From NCBI RefSeq assembly GCF_014905175.1, contig NC_057789.1, forward strand, positions 4,712,001 to 4,776,000: 64,000 nt of DNA. The letters are read 5' to 3'. Below the pieces are notes generated by a model that saw nothing but the letters and a program-made list of their open reading frames with translations, was not told where the DNA came from and made no database searches. The stretch is from Aphidius gifuensis (lineage: Eukaryota; Arthropoda; Insecta; Hymenoptera; Braconidae). Shown here one piece after another: positions 1 through 12,600 of this stretch. The position numbers and the translations under genes were made by a program. Position 1 is the stretch's first letter. Every line of letters begins with the position of its first letter.

Positions 1-2779
1 AATATACTTGAATGTAAATTAATTAAATTATTTTTAAAAAATCAATAAACAGACTCGAAATATCTGTATTTATTTTTTAAGCATATCTATATATTTAAAA
101 ATAATTTTTCGTTTTTTATACTAAACAAATTAAAAAGTAGAAAAATAACAATAATTATATATAATGAATAAAATAATTACAACTACTAAGTCATGAATTT
201 TTTTATAAATTTTTTTTTTTTTTTTTATGAAATGATGATGCCATGTTTTGTTTTTTCTTATTTGAAAATTTATATTTTTGAATAACGAGAAAAATTAATT
301 ATTTTAAAAATTGAAAAATACACATGTATTATTAATAATTAATTTTAATTTGATAACACAATAATTATTATTATCATCATAAAGAATAATACGGACAAAT
401 GATTATGTACAGAAATGTTTTATTCCTTAAATTATGCACAAATGCAATCAATACAAATGTATCTGAAACAAGCAAGTCGGGGGATATCTCAGTTTTCCTT
501 GGCTGCCAAAAACGAATTGATATATTATTTATTTTTTCCATTAACGTTTTTTGTTTTTGTTTTTGTCATATATCATTTAACAAATATTGGCAGCTACGTA
601 GTTATCAGTTTACAATTATTTAAGGTGTCAAAATACGTTTTTTTTTTTTTGTTTTTAAATTATTTTTATATTTTTTTTTTTTTGCAATCAACCATCATCA
701 GTGTGTTTTATAATTTGCAATGACTCAATTTAAGACACGTCCGATTAAGTTGTTGTCATGTCCGGAATAAAAGTTTTAAAGACAACCATATTTATTGTAA
801 AATTTAATTTTACAATAATTTTTTTTACTTTTAAATGCTGGAAAAATGATCATCTATTTGTTTTTTTTTTTCGCTTTTATATATTGATTTGTTTTTCCTT
901 TAATTTTATTTTTGATAGCTTAGTATAGTAAAGCTAGTTTATTTTTTCAGACATCCACATATTTTATGTAATTTTTTTTTTAATTATCTTTTTTTTTTTT
1001 TTTCGACTAAGTAGGTAATATTTAAGGTAAATATTTCTTTTAATAAAGGTAATGTGCTAAGTCTGCACTTGCTAGGTATCATAAAACATGTATCAATTTT
1101 TTTTTTTGTTTTTTTTTTTTTTCTTTTTCTGTCTGGCACATCATACATTGCTATCGCTAAATACATGAAGTTGTTATTTTTTACTTTTTCATAATTTATT
1201 TTCGTGTACTTTTTTAGGCTTAAATTTCCGATGTTTTTATTAATTTTTTTTTTCTATCAATCACCTAGAAATTCCTGCTTTAAATTTTTGTAGAAAAAAA
1301 TTTTTTTTTATTCATCAACATTAGTTATAAATAAGTTACTGTTGATGATGATGATTTTTTTCTTTATCGAAATAACGAAAAAAAAAAAAACAAGCAAGCA
1401 ATTTAAACCACAAAAATAATAATAATTATTATATAATATAATATTAAATAGAAAAAACAATACACTGTCAATTACTTTGTTTCATTACATGTAACTATTT
1501 TTTTTTTCTTTTCATTGTTTTATACCAATTAATTAGATAGGTAATTTTAAATTGAGTACAAACTAATTATTTATCTCTCAGAATAGAAACATTGAGAGTA
1601 CTGTAGAAAAAAATAATAATAATTAATAACAAACAAAAAAAAAATAAAATTAAAAAGACAAACAATTTAACATTATGAAAAAAAATTAAAAAAAAAAAAA
1701 AAAAGAAGGAACATCATTGGGAATGAATAAACAAACAGTTCATGGAAATTAAGTTTGAGCTAATGACACTGCAATTTTTTTGTAAACGATGATAATTTTT
1801 TAAATGATCATTCACTTTTGCAAAAATTTTTAATCATTGCAAATATCAATTCTCCATTTAAATCTGATCGTTTATGTTTTTTTTTTTTGTCTAGGTATTA
1901 TAGTTTTTTAAAAAGAAAAAAAAAAAGAAAAAAAATGTGAGGCACAGTTTCACAATTCGGGAAAGTCTCGTGATAATTTCCTCGCAGTATATATTTGTTT
2001 TTTAACTGGAATAAATCACCTCTTGATTCGAATAATTGTATGCTGTTTTTTTTTTTATCTTCATTAGTGCGTTTTTTGTTATTTAGTTTTATCTTTTGTC
2101 TCATTCCTTGATACTCCCAATGAAATGTTTATATTTATCAAACCATTATTTTCTTTTATCAAACTAAATCACACGCAAATGAATATTAAATATGTCCTTA
2201 AATGTGATTCACTTTATCTCCTCAATATGTTTTTAAATTTTTTTTATTATTTTTCATTACTTTTATTTAAGTAGAATGATGAAATGATATTTTTATTATT
2301 TATTAATTATTTTGTTTTTATTTTAATTAACTTACTGATAACAATTGTGGCTTTTTTTTTTTCATCCAATATCAGTTAGCAGCAGAGTTTCATAAAACAA
2401 ATATGTAAATCCAAACCATCATATCATATTTATCAATAATAATGCCGTTTTTCAAAGCCATTTTATTTGTCTTTTAATCACCAGGTTATTTCGTCATGTT
2501 TTTCTCAGTACTTTGATGTTGATAAGCCTTCATTTATCATAATATTTGATTTTTAATCATTTTTTTTTATTTCTCTTAATCTTCAATAAAGTTATAAGTA
2601 TATGTACGTTGTTGTTTTTTTGTTTTTTTAAATATTTTTTTGTTTTTTTTTTAATTTTTTTTTTTTTTTAGTTTTGTTTTCATCCTCGTTAATATCAATA
2701 ACATTCAGCTTGCAATAAAATATCTTTGACACTAATGCAATTTGAAGTTTAATAATGGAAAAAAAAAAAAATTGTCTTT
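1..2779. other. Non-coding region downstream of Fmr1
   Basis: I see no supported gene here. The stretch is AT-rich with many T and A runs of 9-20 bases, and all open frames are short and rich in Phe, Lys or Ile codons made by those runs. Because Fmr1 reads leftward and stops at 2780, part of this region is probably its 3' UTR; reverse-complement AATAAA hexamers are frequent, so the true poly(A) site cannot be picked by eye. Confidence 0.6.
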
Positions 2780-5700
2780 TTAACCACTGGTACCATTAAC
2801 CATTGCTTCCTTGGGTTTGTTATTTTGTGGTGTACGCCAATCACGACGACGTTCTCGTTGTCCCTTTGGACCTTGTGAACCACCATTATTTGAACTTATG
2901 TCATTTGATATATTTGAACCATCCTTAGTTACAATTATAGATTGTTCATTAGGTCCTGAGTTATTTCCTGTTAATAAAAAAATAAAAATAAAAAATAATT
3001 TATTTATAATTTAATTAATTATTATTAATCTATTTTAAATGTTATATGAGTTTACCTCTGTCCATGTTGTTTCCATCTTGGCTATCAAGTACTGTTTCTT
3101 CGTCATCAGTGGTACGACGTCGATCATCCCGACGATCTCGTCTTTGTGGTGGTGGTCTACCTTGTCTTCCTCCCATGTAACCACCTGTACCTTGATGACC
3201 CTGATGACCTTGATGGCCTTGGTGACCTCCTTGATGGTGTCCTCCTCGAGGTGGCATATCACGAACTCGATCATCATTACCATCTAATGTGTCTCTACGA
3301 TTTCCTGTGTAATAAAAAAAAATTTATTAATAATGAGAAAAATAAAACAAACAATCATTTGTAAACAATCATAATTACCGGTATTGTGTCTTGCTGGGGC
3401 CCTGCCCCTTCCTCGACCTCTTGATTGTCCTCCTCGTCCACCACGTCCACCAGAATTTTCATCTGGTCCTGATGATCCACCACGTCTCGTTGGTGGAAAA
3501 CTTGGCATTGGTCCTGTTGTTGATCCATGCATTACTGATCTTAATTGCTGATCAATTTCTAATTTTGCTTGTCGAATTTGTTCAACTTCCTATAATTAAA
3601 TATTATTTTAATTATCTATAATAAATAGAATATATTTTAATGAATTTATTGATAAAAAATATATTTATATACCCTTAAGCATGATAAGTGATATTCGAGG
3701 AAAACCTTGGCATTTGCAATACTCTCAACAGTGCCAACAAATACAAAAGGTACCTGACCTTCTTCACGAGGTATTGTAGGCTGTGGTTCATTGTCACCTT
3801 CAATTTTAACTCTCACCTAAAGTAACAAACAAAAAAAAAATACGTCGTCTTCTTTATTCTGAATTATATTTACAATTACTATTTTTTTTTTATTTTTTTT
3901 TTTTCTCTTTCACCCTTATATTTAAGCCTAAAAGAAATGAATATGATGTGAAATGAAAATTTAATTTTTACCAATTCATCATATATAAAAATGAAGACTT
4001 GAATAAAAAAAAAAAAAAAACAATTGAAAAAAATAAAAAAAAATAAAAAACTAAAAGAAAAAACAAACAAAATTAATTTTATTTAAAATTTTTAATTTTT
4101 TTTTTTGAAAACCCAATTACTACTGAACATCGAAAAAATGTCTCCTACCTTTTTTTGAATTTTGAAAGTTTTATTTTCGAATGTTAAATAATTTTATACG
4201 TATCTTTTGTTAAATGACTTATGTATCAAAGCCAATTTGGAAATAAAAACTGGCCCGAGTGGTTCATGTAACATTCACATAAGTTTACGAATGTTTAATT
4301 TTAAAAAGTATCTAATTTATTAATTTATTTATGTAGTTTTTCTTTCTTTTTTTTTTTTCTTTTCTATTCAATTATTTTTGGCAAATTAATTTTTTTTTTT
4401 AAATTCTTGATGGTACAGATGAAATAAAGGCACAAACAGTATAAGGTAATATACTTACTCTATCAGTATGTACATTCCCACTCGAGCCAGATGTTATCTA
4501 CCGAGAACAAACAATGCACTGTATGTCACACATGACAAAATTCTACAATATTATTTTTATTTTTTAAACTTTTCTTTATAATTTTTACTTTTTTTTTTTT
4601 TTTAACAAAAAAACTATTCATGACTCTATTGAAATATTGTTGCAATAAGTAAGACTATAATTATTAATTCAATTAAAATTTCCCTTGAATTATTCCCTGC
4701 AATAAACAAGATCATTGCAAAAATCAAAATTTAATTAATAAAATTAAAAAATTTTCAAAGAAACAAATAAAAAGTATTATCATTTTCTTTTTTCATTAAA
4801 AAATTTATAATAATTTTTACAAAAAAACTTATTGCAAAAAATTATTTCGCAAATATGCGAGTAATAAACATAAAAATAAAAATAATAAATATAAAGTTTG
4901 ACAATATAAAATGTCATAAACTCAAACAAACTAATTTTTTTTTTTAAATCAATAAACAAATAATAATAAAAATAATAATGAAAATTAAATTTTACTTACC
5001 ACACTACTCTTGTCAACAATTTCTTGAATGTTACGACCGTTTTTTCCAATGACTTTGCCAACTAAAACTCGGGGAACTTGTATGGATTCTTCACTGTACT
5101 CCAACATTGAGCGTGCTTTTTTAACTGCTTCTTGTGTCTGTACAATAATAAAAAATAAAAATTATTTAATTGAAATTAAAGTATTAAAAGTATTTTTAAA
5201 CTACAAATGATAATGATTGTATTATACCTCGCCATAAATTTTAAATGTACACGAATTTTCTTCCAGCTCAATGTTTGTGATGCCCTCGACTTTTCTTGCC
5301 TGTTGAATATTTGCTCCATGTGCACCAATAGCTAAACCCATGAGATCTTCACGAACATTAAATTCGTCTGTATATCTATACGAGTAAAAAATAAATAATA
5401 AAAATTAAGAATATAAATAATTAATAGTTACAAAGTACTTATCACAGGCACAAGAAAAATAAATATAAAAAACAAAAAACAACAAACGAAAAATAAAATC
5501 GATACATGTTTTTGTTTATGATTAAATTTTCTGGAATGCAAATGTGATTAGTTAATAATTAAACATCACATGCAACTGTACTCCATGCACGTGAGATAAC
5601 GAATTCTACGAATAAATCAATAAAGTTTATTCAATACATCAAGCAATGAGGATGAAATAAATATACAAGTGAATAAACTTTGCTTAAGCTTTCATTGAAA

Positions 5701-8700
5701 ATTGAATAGAGAAATGTTACACGTTGTTTCGAAAAAAAAAAAAAATAAAGTTATAAACAAGTGGAACTTAATGCTCTTTTTTTTACATGACCTATTTGTT
5801 TTTTATTATTTAAATAAAATTAATTTGAGATTTGGTGATTGGTAAATAAATTAATATTTATTATAAAAATTTTCAAGTTGATAAAATTTAAATATCAGTG
5901 TATCTCAAACATAAATTGAATAAAAAAATTAGCCATAATTCCTACAGAAAAAAAAACTTAAATATACAAAAATAAAACACATAGAAATTTGATAAATAAA
6001 TAATATTTTTTGTAAATAATTTTTTGAGACAGAGCCAGAGAGTCAGAATAATTATCACGCTTATTACGATCACTACAAAATAGCATTAATCAAAAATTAA
6101 AATTAAAAAATTATCAATACATTTTGCTTTATAAAATTGAAAATTTAAAAATATATAATTTAATGCACACGCTAGTTATTTTTAACTGAACTACACATGT
6201 CGATAAGGCATGCACAAATAATCGGTTTGTCGTTAATCGAATTTTTTTTTTTTTTTCCATAAAACTTATCAAACACGCATTTTTAATGCAAATTAACTCG
6301 AACATTCACAAGTAGCAACGAGCAAATGTCTTATTTTATTTGAATTAATTACTTTTTAGAAAAACTTTAAATTTTTAAAATAAAAAAAAAAGATAGCACG
6401 AATTCGTGATGAGAATGGATAACATCTCACCTTGAATTATCCCTGGCTCCTGTCTCAAAGTCTGAGACACGCTGATAATTAAAGTTTGATGATCTAAATT
6501 TGCTGAAATTGGAAAGAAAAGTTTCAAAGTGCGCGTGCATCATGTTGTTAAAATGAAGCTTGATTTTATAAATTATTTATTATAATAATATCATACATCC
6601 ATGTCACCAAATTCAGATCAATATTATTATTGTCAAATGTCATTGGCATTATTATTTTTTATTGATGAATATATACACAGTGAGATAAAGAGGGAGAGAC
6701 AGAGAAACATAAAATTGTTTGAAACAAAAATATAAAAGTTTAAAATGCATTTGGAGGCTGACATGTAGCTGCTCATAGATAGACAGCCGGAACATTGATA
6801 TAACGACCAGGTAAAAAATAAAATATAACATATTAAAATAAACAAATATCAATGCGACATAATTTTCGAAATATCGCGTAAAAAAACTCGAGTTTCTTTT
6901 CTTTTTATTTTTTGCCAACAATGACAAGAAAAGATAAGATAAAGTTTATTAAAAAAAAAAAAATAATTTGTTACTCACCCTCCTGTTGTTTGAAGTTTTG
7001 TTGACTCTAGTTGACGAGCTGCTTCTTCAGTTTTTTTCAACAATAGAACCTTTATTCAAATAATAAATAAATTCATTTTACTGTTTTTTTTTTTTAAATA
7101 TAAAAAACAAAAGTTGGCTTGTTTGATAAATCATTTGATTATATTTACCTTTTGTGACAGATTTCGGAAGTACATTTCTTTCATCATACTACTGTGTCGT
7201 AGCATATTTTCATTACGTGATAGTAATAATAATACTCCTCTTTCTGGTATGTAACGACAAGAAGCTGCACATGTTGCTTTTTGAAATTCTTTGTGTACAC
7301 CTTCTAATTTAGCACTGTAAATATAATTAATTTAAAAAAATTGTCAAATGAATAATAAACAAATGTTAAATTTAAAAAATTATTTAACTTACAATTCTCG
7401 TATGTCTTCAGGTACTTCTAATTCCATCTTGTAAAATGTATTTTTATCAATTGGTGGATTTGTATTTTTCATTCTGGTACGATCTTCAGGAACAATTTCT
7501 GTGTAATTTTCCCAACCGAGGTATTCAACAACTTGGAAGTTACCTTTAATCATCTAGATAATATATAACAATTAAATATAATATAAAATATGAAATATTT
7601 ATCATGCGTATTGATTATTTTTATGATAGTACCTTGATGATTGCCTTCCACCAACCACACGCTTCCGTGTCGTTGGCCCTTGAGTATACTTCAACTTCTT
7701 GGTCTTGTTGATATTCTGCTTTTGAGTCATTTTGTGCCGGTAATCTTACTTGAGCAAATGAAAATTTTGATTCTGGTTGCCAGCTAAAAAAATTAAATAA
7801 CCATTATATTTTGGAGTAATTCGTTAATTTCAAACAACAAAAATATTAAATAAAAATATTTAAATAAAAAGGGTTTTTTTTTTTAATGCAAAATACAAAT
7901 CAAGTTACAATTAATTAATTAATTGAATTTGTTTATATAAAAAACATGTAGATGAAAAAAATATTAAAGCAAACGAAAAGCTCCAAAATGAAAAAAAAAA
8001 AAAAAAGAACAAAGGAACATGACTCAACATTCCTTTGTTTGATAAACAAATTTTTATGAAATAAATTTAAAAAACTGTCAAAATAACGTTTAAAAAAATC
8101 ATTTGACTCAAAAATTTTTTTATCTAATCATTAGTCAAATTAATGATAAACAAATGGAGCTCGTCAGCTGCATGCCGACTTTTCTTATATTTTAAATTAA
8201 AAAACCAAGATATATAAACAATTTAAAATAAAAATTACTTACTCATTAACAAATGCTACCAATACTTCATCTTCGAATACATCTGTGACATGTGCCTTGA
8301 GAATAAAAAAAATAAAAATTTATATAAAGCTGATAATAAAATTAATATAATGAAAATATAAACAATATTTTTTTTTTTTTAAGTAAAATAACAATGATTT
8401 ATTGAATTTTGTTGATGTAAAAAAAAAATTTATATTCACAACACATTTAAATTAACTGATTAACAAAAAAAATAAAATAAAAAAAAATAAATCAACACAA
8501 TTTATTATAATAAAATTATCACAAATTAATAAAAAATTTAATGATAAAATAATAAAAAAAATCACGCCCTGTCAAACAAGAGACATGGCGTCGTAGAAGC
8601 CGCGCGTTGTCTCTACCACTGAAGCTCATATTAAAAGTTTAAAAAAAATTCAAAGTACACCCTTTTATTATTAATAAAAACACTTAAAATATTAATTAAT

Positions 8701-8814
8701 TAACAATGATTATATCACTGTTTATTTTGACGTTATATTTGTTATACTTATCACATAACAAACCTTATAATACGCTCCGTTTTCGCCGCATACTTCGACT
8801 GCGAGATCCTCCAT
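2780..8814 (-). CDS. Fmr1: Fragile X protein orthologue (FMRP/FMR1), RNA-binding translational regulator
   Basis: FMRP binds mRNA and polysomes and represses translation, above all in neurons. Coding exons, 5' to 3': 8814-8764, 8295-8243, 7783-7633, 7553-7393, 7314-7149, 7049-6979, 6502-6431, 5375-5228, 5137-5000, optional 4497-4459, 3816-3673, 3589-3379, 3304-3056, 2967-2780. All junctions fit GT-AG and the phases close, giving 600 residues, or 613 with the optional exon. Visible domains are the N-terminal tandem Tudor/Agenet region (start MEDLAVEV, then EVEVYSRAN), KH1 with GAHG in REDLMGLAIGAHGANIQQAR, KH2 with GKNG in VGKVIGKNGRNIQEIVDKS, the motif VPFVFVGT after KH2, an RGG box (GGRGGRGGQSRGRGRGR), a Gly-His-Gln repeat and the conserved end MVNGTSG. 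The start is the ATG giving the conserved MEDL terminus; an in-frame ATG lies 60 bases upstream. Identification is secure from the domain order and near-identical KH cores. Confidence 0.96.
4459..4497 (-). other. Fmr1: Candidate 39-nt cassette microexon of Fmr1, inside KH2
   Basis: Read on the minus strand, a TAG acceptor is followed by 13 codons (ITSGSSGNVHTDR) and a full-consensus GTAAGT donor. The flanking exons (ending 5000, starting 3816) are both phase 0, so the piece can be included or skipped without a shift. It would insert between the KH2 helix ending DKSSV and the strand VRVKIE. The exon call is inference from splice signals, frame and unusual base composition within an AT-rich intron. 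Confidence 0.6.
6431..6502 (-). other. Fmr1: Symmetric 72-nt Fmr1 exon between the N-terminal domain and KH1
   Basis: This exon starts after TTTCAG and ends at a GTGAGA donor. Both edges are phase 2, so skipping removes exactly 24 codons (KFRSSNFNYQRVSDFETGAR plus flanks) and joins the neighbouring exons in frame. The peptide is Ser/Asn/Arg-rich, lies just before KH1 and has no counterpart in the vertebrate protein as I recall it. Constitutive use is possible; alternative use is inferred from symmetry only. Confidence 0.6.
8571..8635. other. GC-richer island in Fmr1 intron 1
   Basis: In an otherwise AT-only intron this block contains CGCGCG and several CpGs. On the minus strand it opens a short ORF from an ATG at 8629 and carries a TCAGTG initiator-like hexamer. 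It may be a regulatory element or an alternative first exon; nothing proves either. Confidence 0.25.
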
Positions 8815-9354
8815 CTTGCTTATGTGTGTGACGGGAATAAATGAATCCACTACGTTACGACATGCAGAATGCATGAGAGTTTACAAGACTGTCTACTGAA
8901 CTGTAGCAAAAAAAAAGAAAAAAAAAAAAAACTCAACTTCGTTTGATAATTAATAAACAACCAATCATCAAAATCTTTTACGAAAAGTTGCTTAACGATT
9001 GGCTATCGCAAAAATATATATTTTCACAAAAATTTTTTGTTTTGTGTGTGCTGCTTTGAGTGACTAAATATTTAACTAAATTCATTTTTTATAAACTCAG
9101 TCAATAAAACAATTTTTTTGGAGTAAAAATATCTTTCAAGTTATAAAACTAATTATTAAATATTATTATTTACAATAAATAATAATATTTATATTTGAAA
9201 ACAATTTATTTATAGGTATTAAAAGAAAATATTTATAAATAATAAAATTGGCCACCATTTTTAATTTTTAAAAACTTGGTCGGTAATGTTTACACAAAAA
9301 TAATAATAACAATAATAATAATAATATTGATAAATAATTCTGGTGAATTACAAT

Positions 9355-9380
9355 TTACAATTAACAGGAATTAATTGTAA
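9355..9380. repeat. Inverted repeat, 10-bp perfect arms
   Basis: TTACAATTAA and TTAATTGTAA are exact reverse complements separated by six bases. The hairpin lies about 80 bases upstream of the presumed WDR44 start site, inside the shared promoter region. Confidence 0.7.
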
Positions 9381-9645
9381 ATACAGTAAAATTTTTAATA
9401 GTGAGTATTCTTGTCATAAAAACAGACTGTGTTATGTGACCATTTAGGCTCAACTCAGTTGACTTCCAGAGTAACTACAGTGTATCTCGACCAGTTGGCA
9501 CTTTGGCAGTTGTCATTGATGTTAAATAATAACAATAGTCATAAATAAACTAGAGAAAAAAAAACATTGATATCTGGAGTGTGAATAAAAAAATAAAAAA
9601 AGAGCAAATAAGTACTTGAAAATAACGAAAATTGTTTAATTTCCA

Positions 9646-9692
9646 ATGCTGATCAGACCTGGTGGACTGGATAAAGACACCAGTCGGCAATC
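9646..9692 (+). promoter_or_regulatory. WDR44: Overlapping upstream ORF in the WDR44 leader
   Basis: An ATG at 9646 lies 47 bases before the main start and in another frame. Its frame stays open through the rest of exon 1 and, after splicing at 9760/9980, ends at a TAG early in exon 2, so it overlaps the main start. Its context is weak (C at -3), while the main ATG has A at -3, which suits leaky scanning. Confidence 0.5.
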
Positions 9693-12600
9693 ATGTCTGA
9701 AAGTAGTGATACTGATGAATTTTTTGATGCCGAGGATGACAGTACTCAACGAAACACCAGGTAATTTGTTAATAATATTAATTGAAATATTAAAAATATT
9801 CCACACCTATTTTAAAATAAATTTAAACTCGTGATTACATATGTTTTGTTTATTTCTGGAGTATGCTGTCATTACTTTGCTATTTTTTTTTCTTGATGAC
9901 ATCAATGTCATATTTATTTACCTTGAAAAAATAAATAAACCAAATTGGTAAATGAAAATTAAAAATATTATATTTACAGACGTAGTAAGGTTAAGGAATC
10001 ATCACTGTCACTAGATGACACACAAAATGATAAACAATTATTAACACCAATAAATCAACCAGATGACAGTGTATTTTTAAAACCAGCTGATCCAAAACCA
10101 TTGGTAAAAGTAACAAATCATGTTGAGCCTGAAAGAAAATTATCATCTGAAAAATTGGTATTTATTTATTTTTTTAAGTTATAGGTATATTATTATTATT
10201 ATGTTATGGAAATAATAAAATAATTATATTAATTAGCAGGATGATGATGCAAAATCAGCAATATCAAATAAAATTGTTAGTAGAAAAAAATTTCTTGATC
10301 TTCGTCAACGTATGGAAACTGAAGATGATGATATACCAATAAATAATTCACCACCAGATAGTCAAACATCATCAGTTGAGGGTATTTATGCAGCTCCATC
10401 AAAAACATCACATCCATTTAGAATAATTGAACATGATACAATGAGTTTAATTAGTATGACATCATTAGGAAGAGTTGGTAGAATACTTGGTGGTAGCAGT
10501 GATGCAGCATCAGCAATAATACCACCAATAACACCAGTAACTAAAGAATCACAAATATTAATACCAACAACAAGTACACAAATTAAAGATGATGATTCAA
10601 TATCAGGTAAATTATCACAATCATCAAGTGTATTAACATTGTCAGGTGATATTGTACAAGATTCAAGTTCAGCTAATGGTCAAGATGATTATACATCAAA
10701 ATGTGATAGTAATGTTATTTTACAAGAACCTGATGTTATTGCAAGTACTAAAAATAATAGTAAAACAATTGATTGTTGTCAACAAGATACAACAGCACCT
10801 GTAGCACCACCAAGAAGAAAAAAAAAATCAAAACCACAAACACCAACTGATCTTGCTGTAAGATCAAATTTAAATATTTATATAAATTTTTTATTATAAT
10901 ATTACATTGAAATAAAAAAAATTAAAATGATATTTATAATTTCTTTTAGCCAACAACTGCAGAAGGAACAAAACCCATATTGTTATTGCCAAGTCCAGCA
11001 AGTACAATTGAATCAATAACACGTGAATTTGAACATTCATTAGACATTAGATCAGCCACTAAGGGTCAGTACGTCGTTAAGCCCCAGGCAAGTTTTACTA
11101 GAAGTAATTACGTTCTTTACTTCAAGGACGAAAAAATACCAGTTCAACTATCACCCTCAAAAGGATTTTTACTGGCACATCGATTTGATCGGGTCAGTGT
11201 TGAAAAAAAAAAAACAAACAAAAAAGTAATTACGAGTTGCTTGTGTTTAAATAATATTTGGTATTAAGAATTTTTTTATTCGCAGTTTGTTTTTGAAATT
11301 TGGTGGTATTTGATTTGCTATAATTATTTATTTTTGGCTTTTAAATTTGTTTTTTTTTTCCTTGTAGATATTTATTGCTAAATTGTGCCAGTAGATTCCC
11401 ACTAGTATCTTTTGTATAATTCCATTTAATTTTTTTGTTAAATAATAATGTTAATTATTGAATATTATGTAAAATAGGATGATGATAAATCAAAAGCACA
11501 AGGTCCATCACTTGATGATCTTGAAAGATTGGAAAGAATGAAAGCTGAAATATTGAATCTTCGATCAAGTCATAAATCAAGTAGTCCATATGGTTCAATA
11601 TCAAGTAATGGTATTGGAAGATATTCTCTTGGTCCACAAAGAATACCTGGTATGATACCACATGGTTCACGTGAAAGACGCAAGTCTGCTGGTGATCAGG
11701 ATATGGTTAAACAATTGAATATGTTTGTAAGAACTAGAACAGACTCAGGAAAACGTTTAACTGATATGGTAATAATAATGCTCGTTTTATTATTTAACAA
11801 ATATATAAATTGGCTATTGTTGTTGTTCAATTATTATTAATGTTTGTCTGTTTTTGTTCTTTAGGAAATATTGGAACAAGTGACTGTATTAAATCTTGAT
11901 ACTGGTGAACGAGTACCATTGAGTATTGCTGAGGATAAATTACCACAGTGTATGAATCCATTGTCTTTACATATAATGCGTTTAACATCAGAATATGCAA
12001 GTAATTCAAGTTTAGAAAAAGAAAAAGAAAGTGATGAAGAGAGTGTTGATAGTAAAATGTCATCATTACCACCAGATGAAGATGTTGCTGTTGGTCGTGT
12101 ACGTAAAAAAACTCAAAAATTTAAACGTTTTCTTGGTTCAACAGTTAAAAAAACAATGGATAAAGCAAAATCAATTGCAGAAGAAGTATCACATGCTCGT
12201 CATAAAGAAGATGTTATGGATATTGTTGATGATGTTTATCCAGGTGAACCACAAGTTATTAAATTAAAAGCATCAAATAGTCATAAAGGACCATATGAAT
12301 TTTCATGTTTACAACATGTACAAGATTTAAGTGGTGAACATGTTGGCCCAGTTTGGTGTATGAAATTTTCAGCATGTGGTAGATTATTAGCAACTGCTGG
12401 ACAAGATCGTGTATTAAGAATATGGATATTACGTGATGCATTTACATATTTTCAAGATATGAGAACAAAATATAATGCTGAAAAAGTTAGTCCAACACCA
12501 TCACAAGAATCACTTGTATCACAACAATCACTTGAAGATCCAAATGTTGCTGCAAGTGCATTAAGTGAAATTGAAGGTACAAAAAGTCCATTTATGCCAA

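Larger units (their letters stand above)
8815..9692. promoter_or_regulatory. Head-to-head promoter region of Fmr1 and WDR44
   Basis: Only 878 bases separate the two start codons. An insect initiator (TCAGTA on the minus strand, A at 8897) would give Fmr1 a leader of about 84 bases. A TCAGTT initiator on the plus strand (A at 9457) would give WDR44 a leader of about 236 bases. No clear TATA box stands at the expected distance of either. The middle is AT-rich, with an (AAT)n tract and a hairpin at 9355-9380. The start sites are inferred from motif and position only. Confidence 0.55.

Noticed and set aside
11871..11873. Separate gene starting at the large WD-repeat frame
   Set aside because: The frame begins behind a splice acceptor at 11864 and joins in phase to upstream exons of the WDR44 orthologue.
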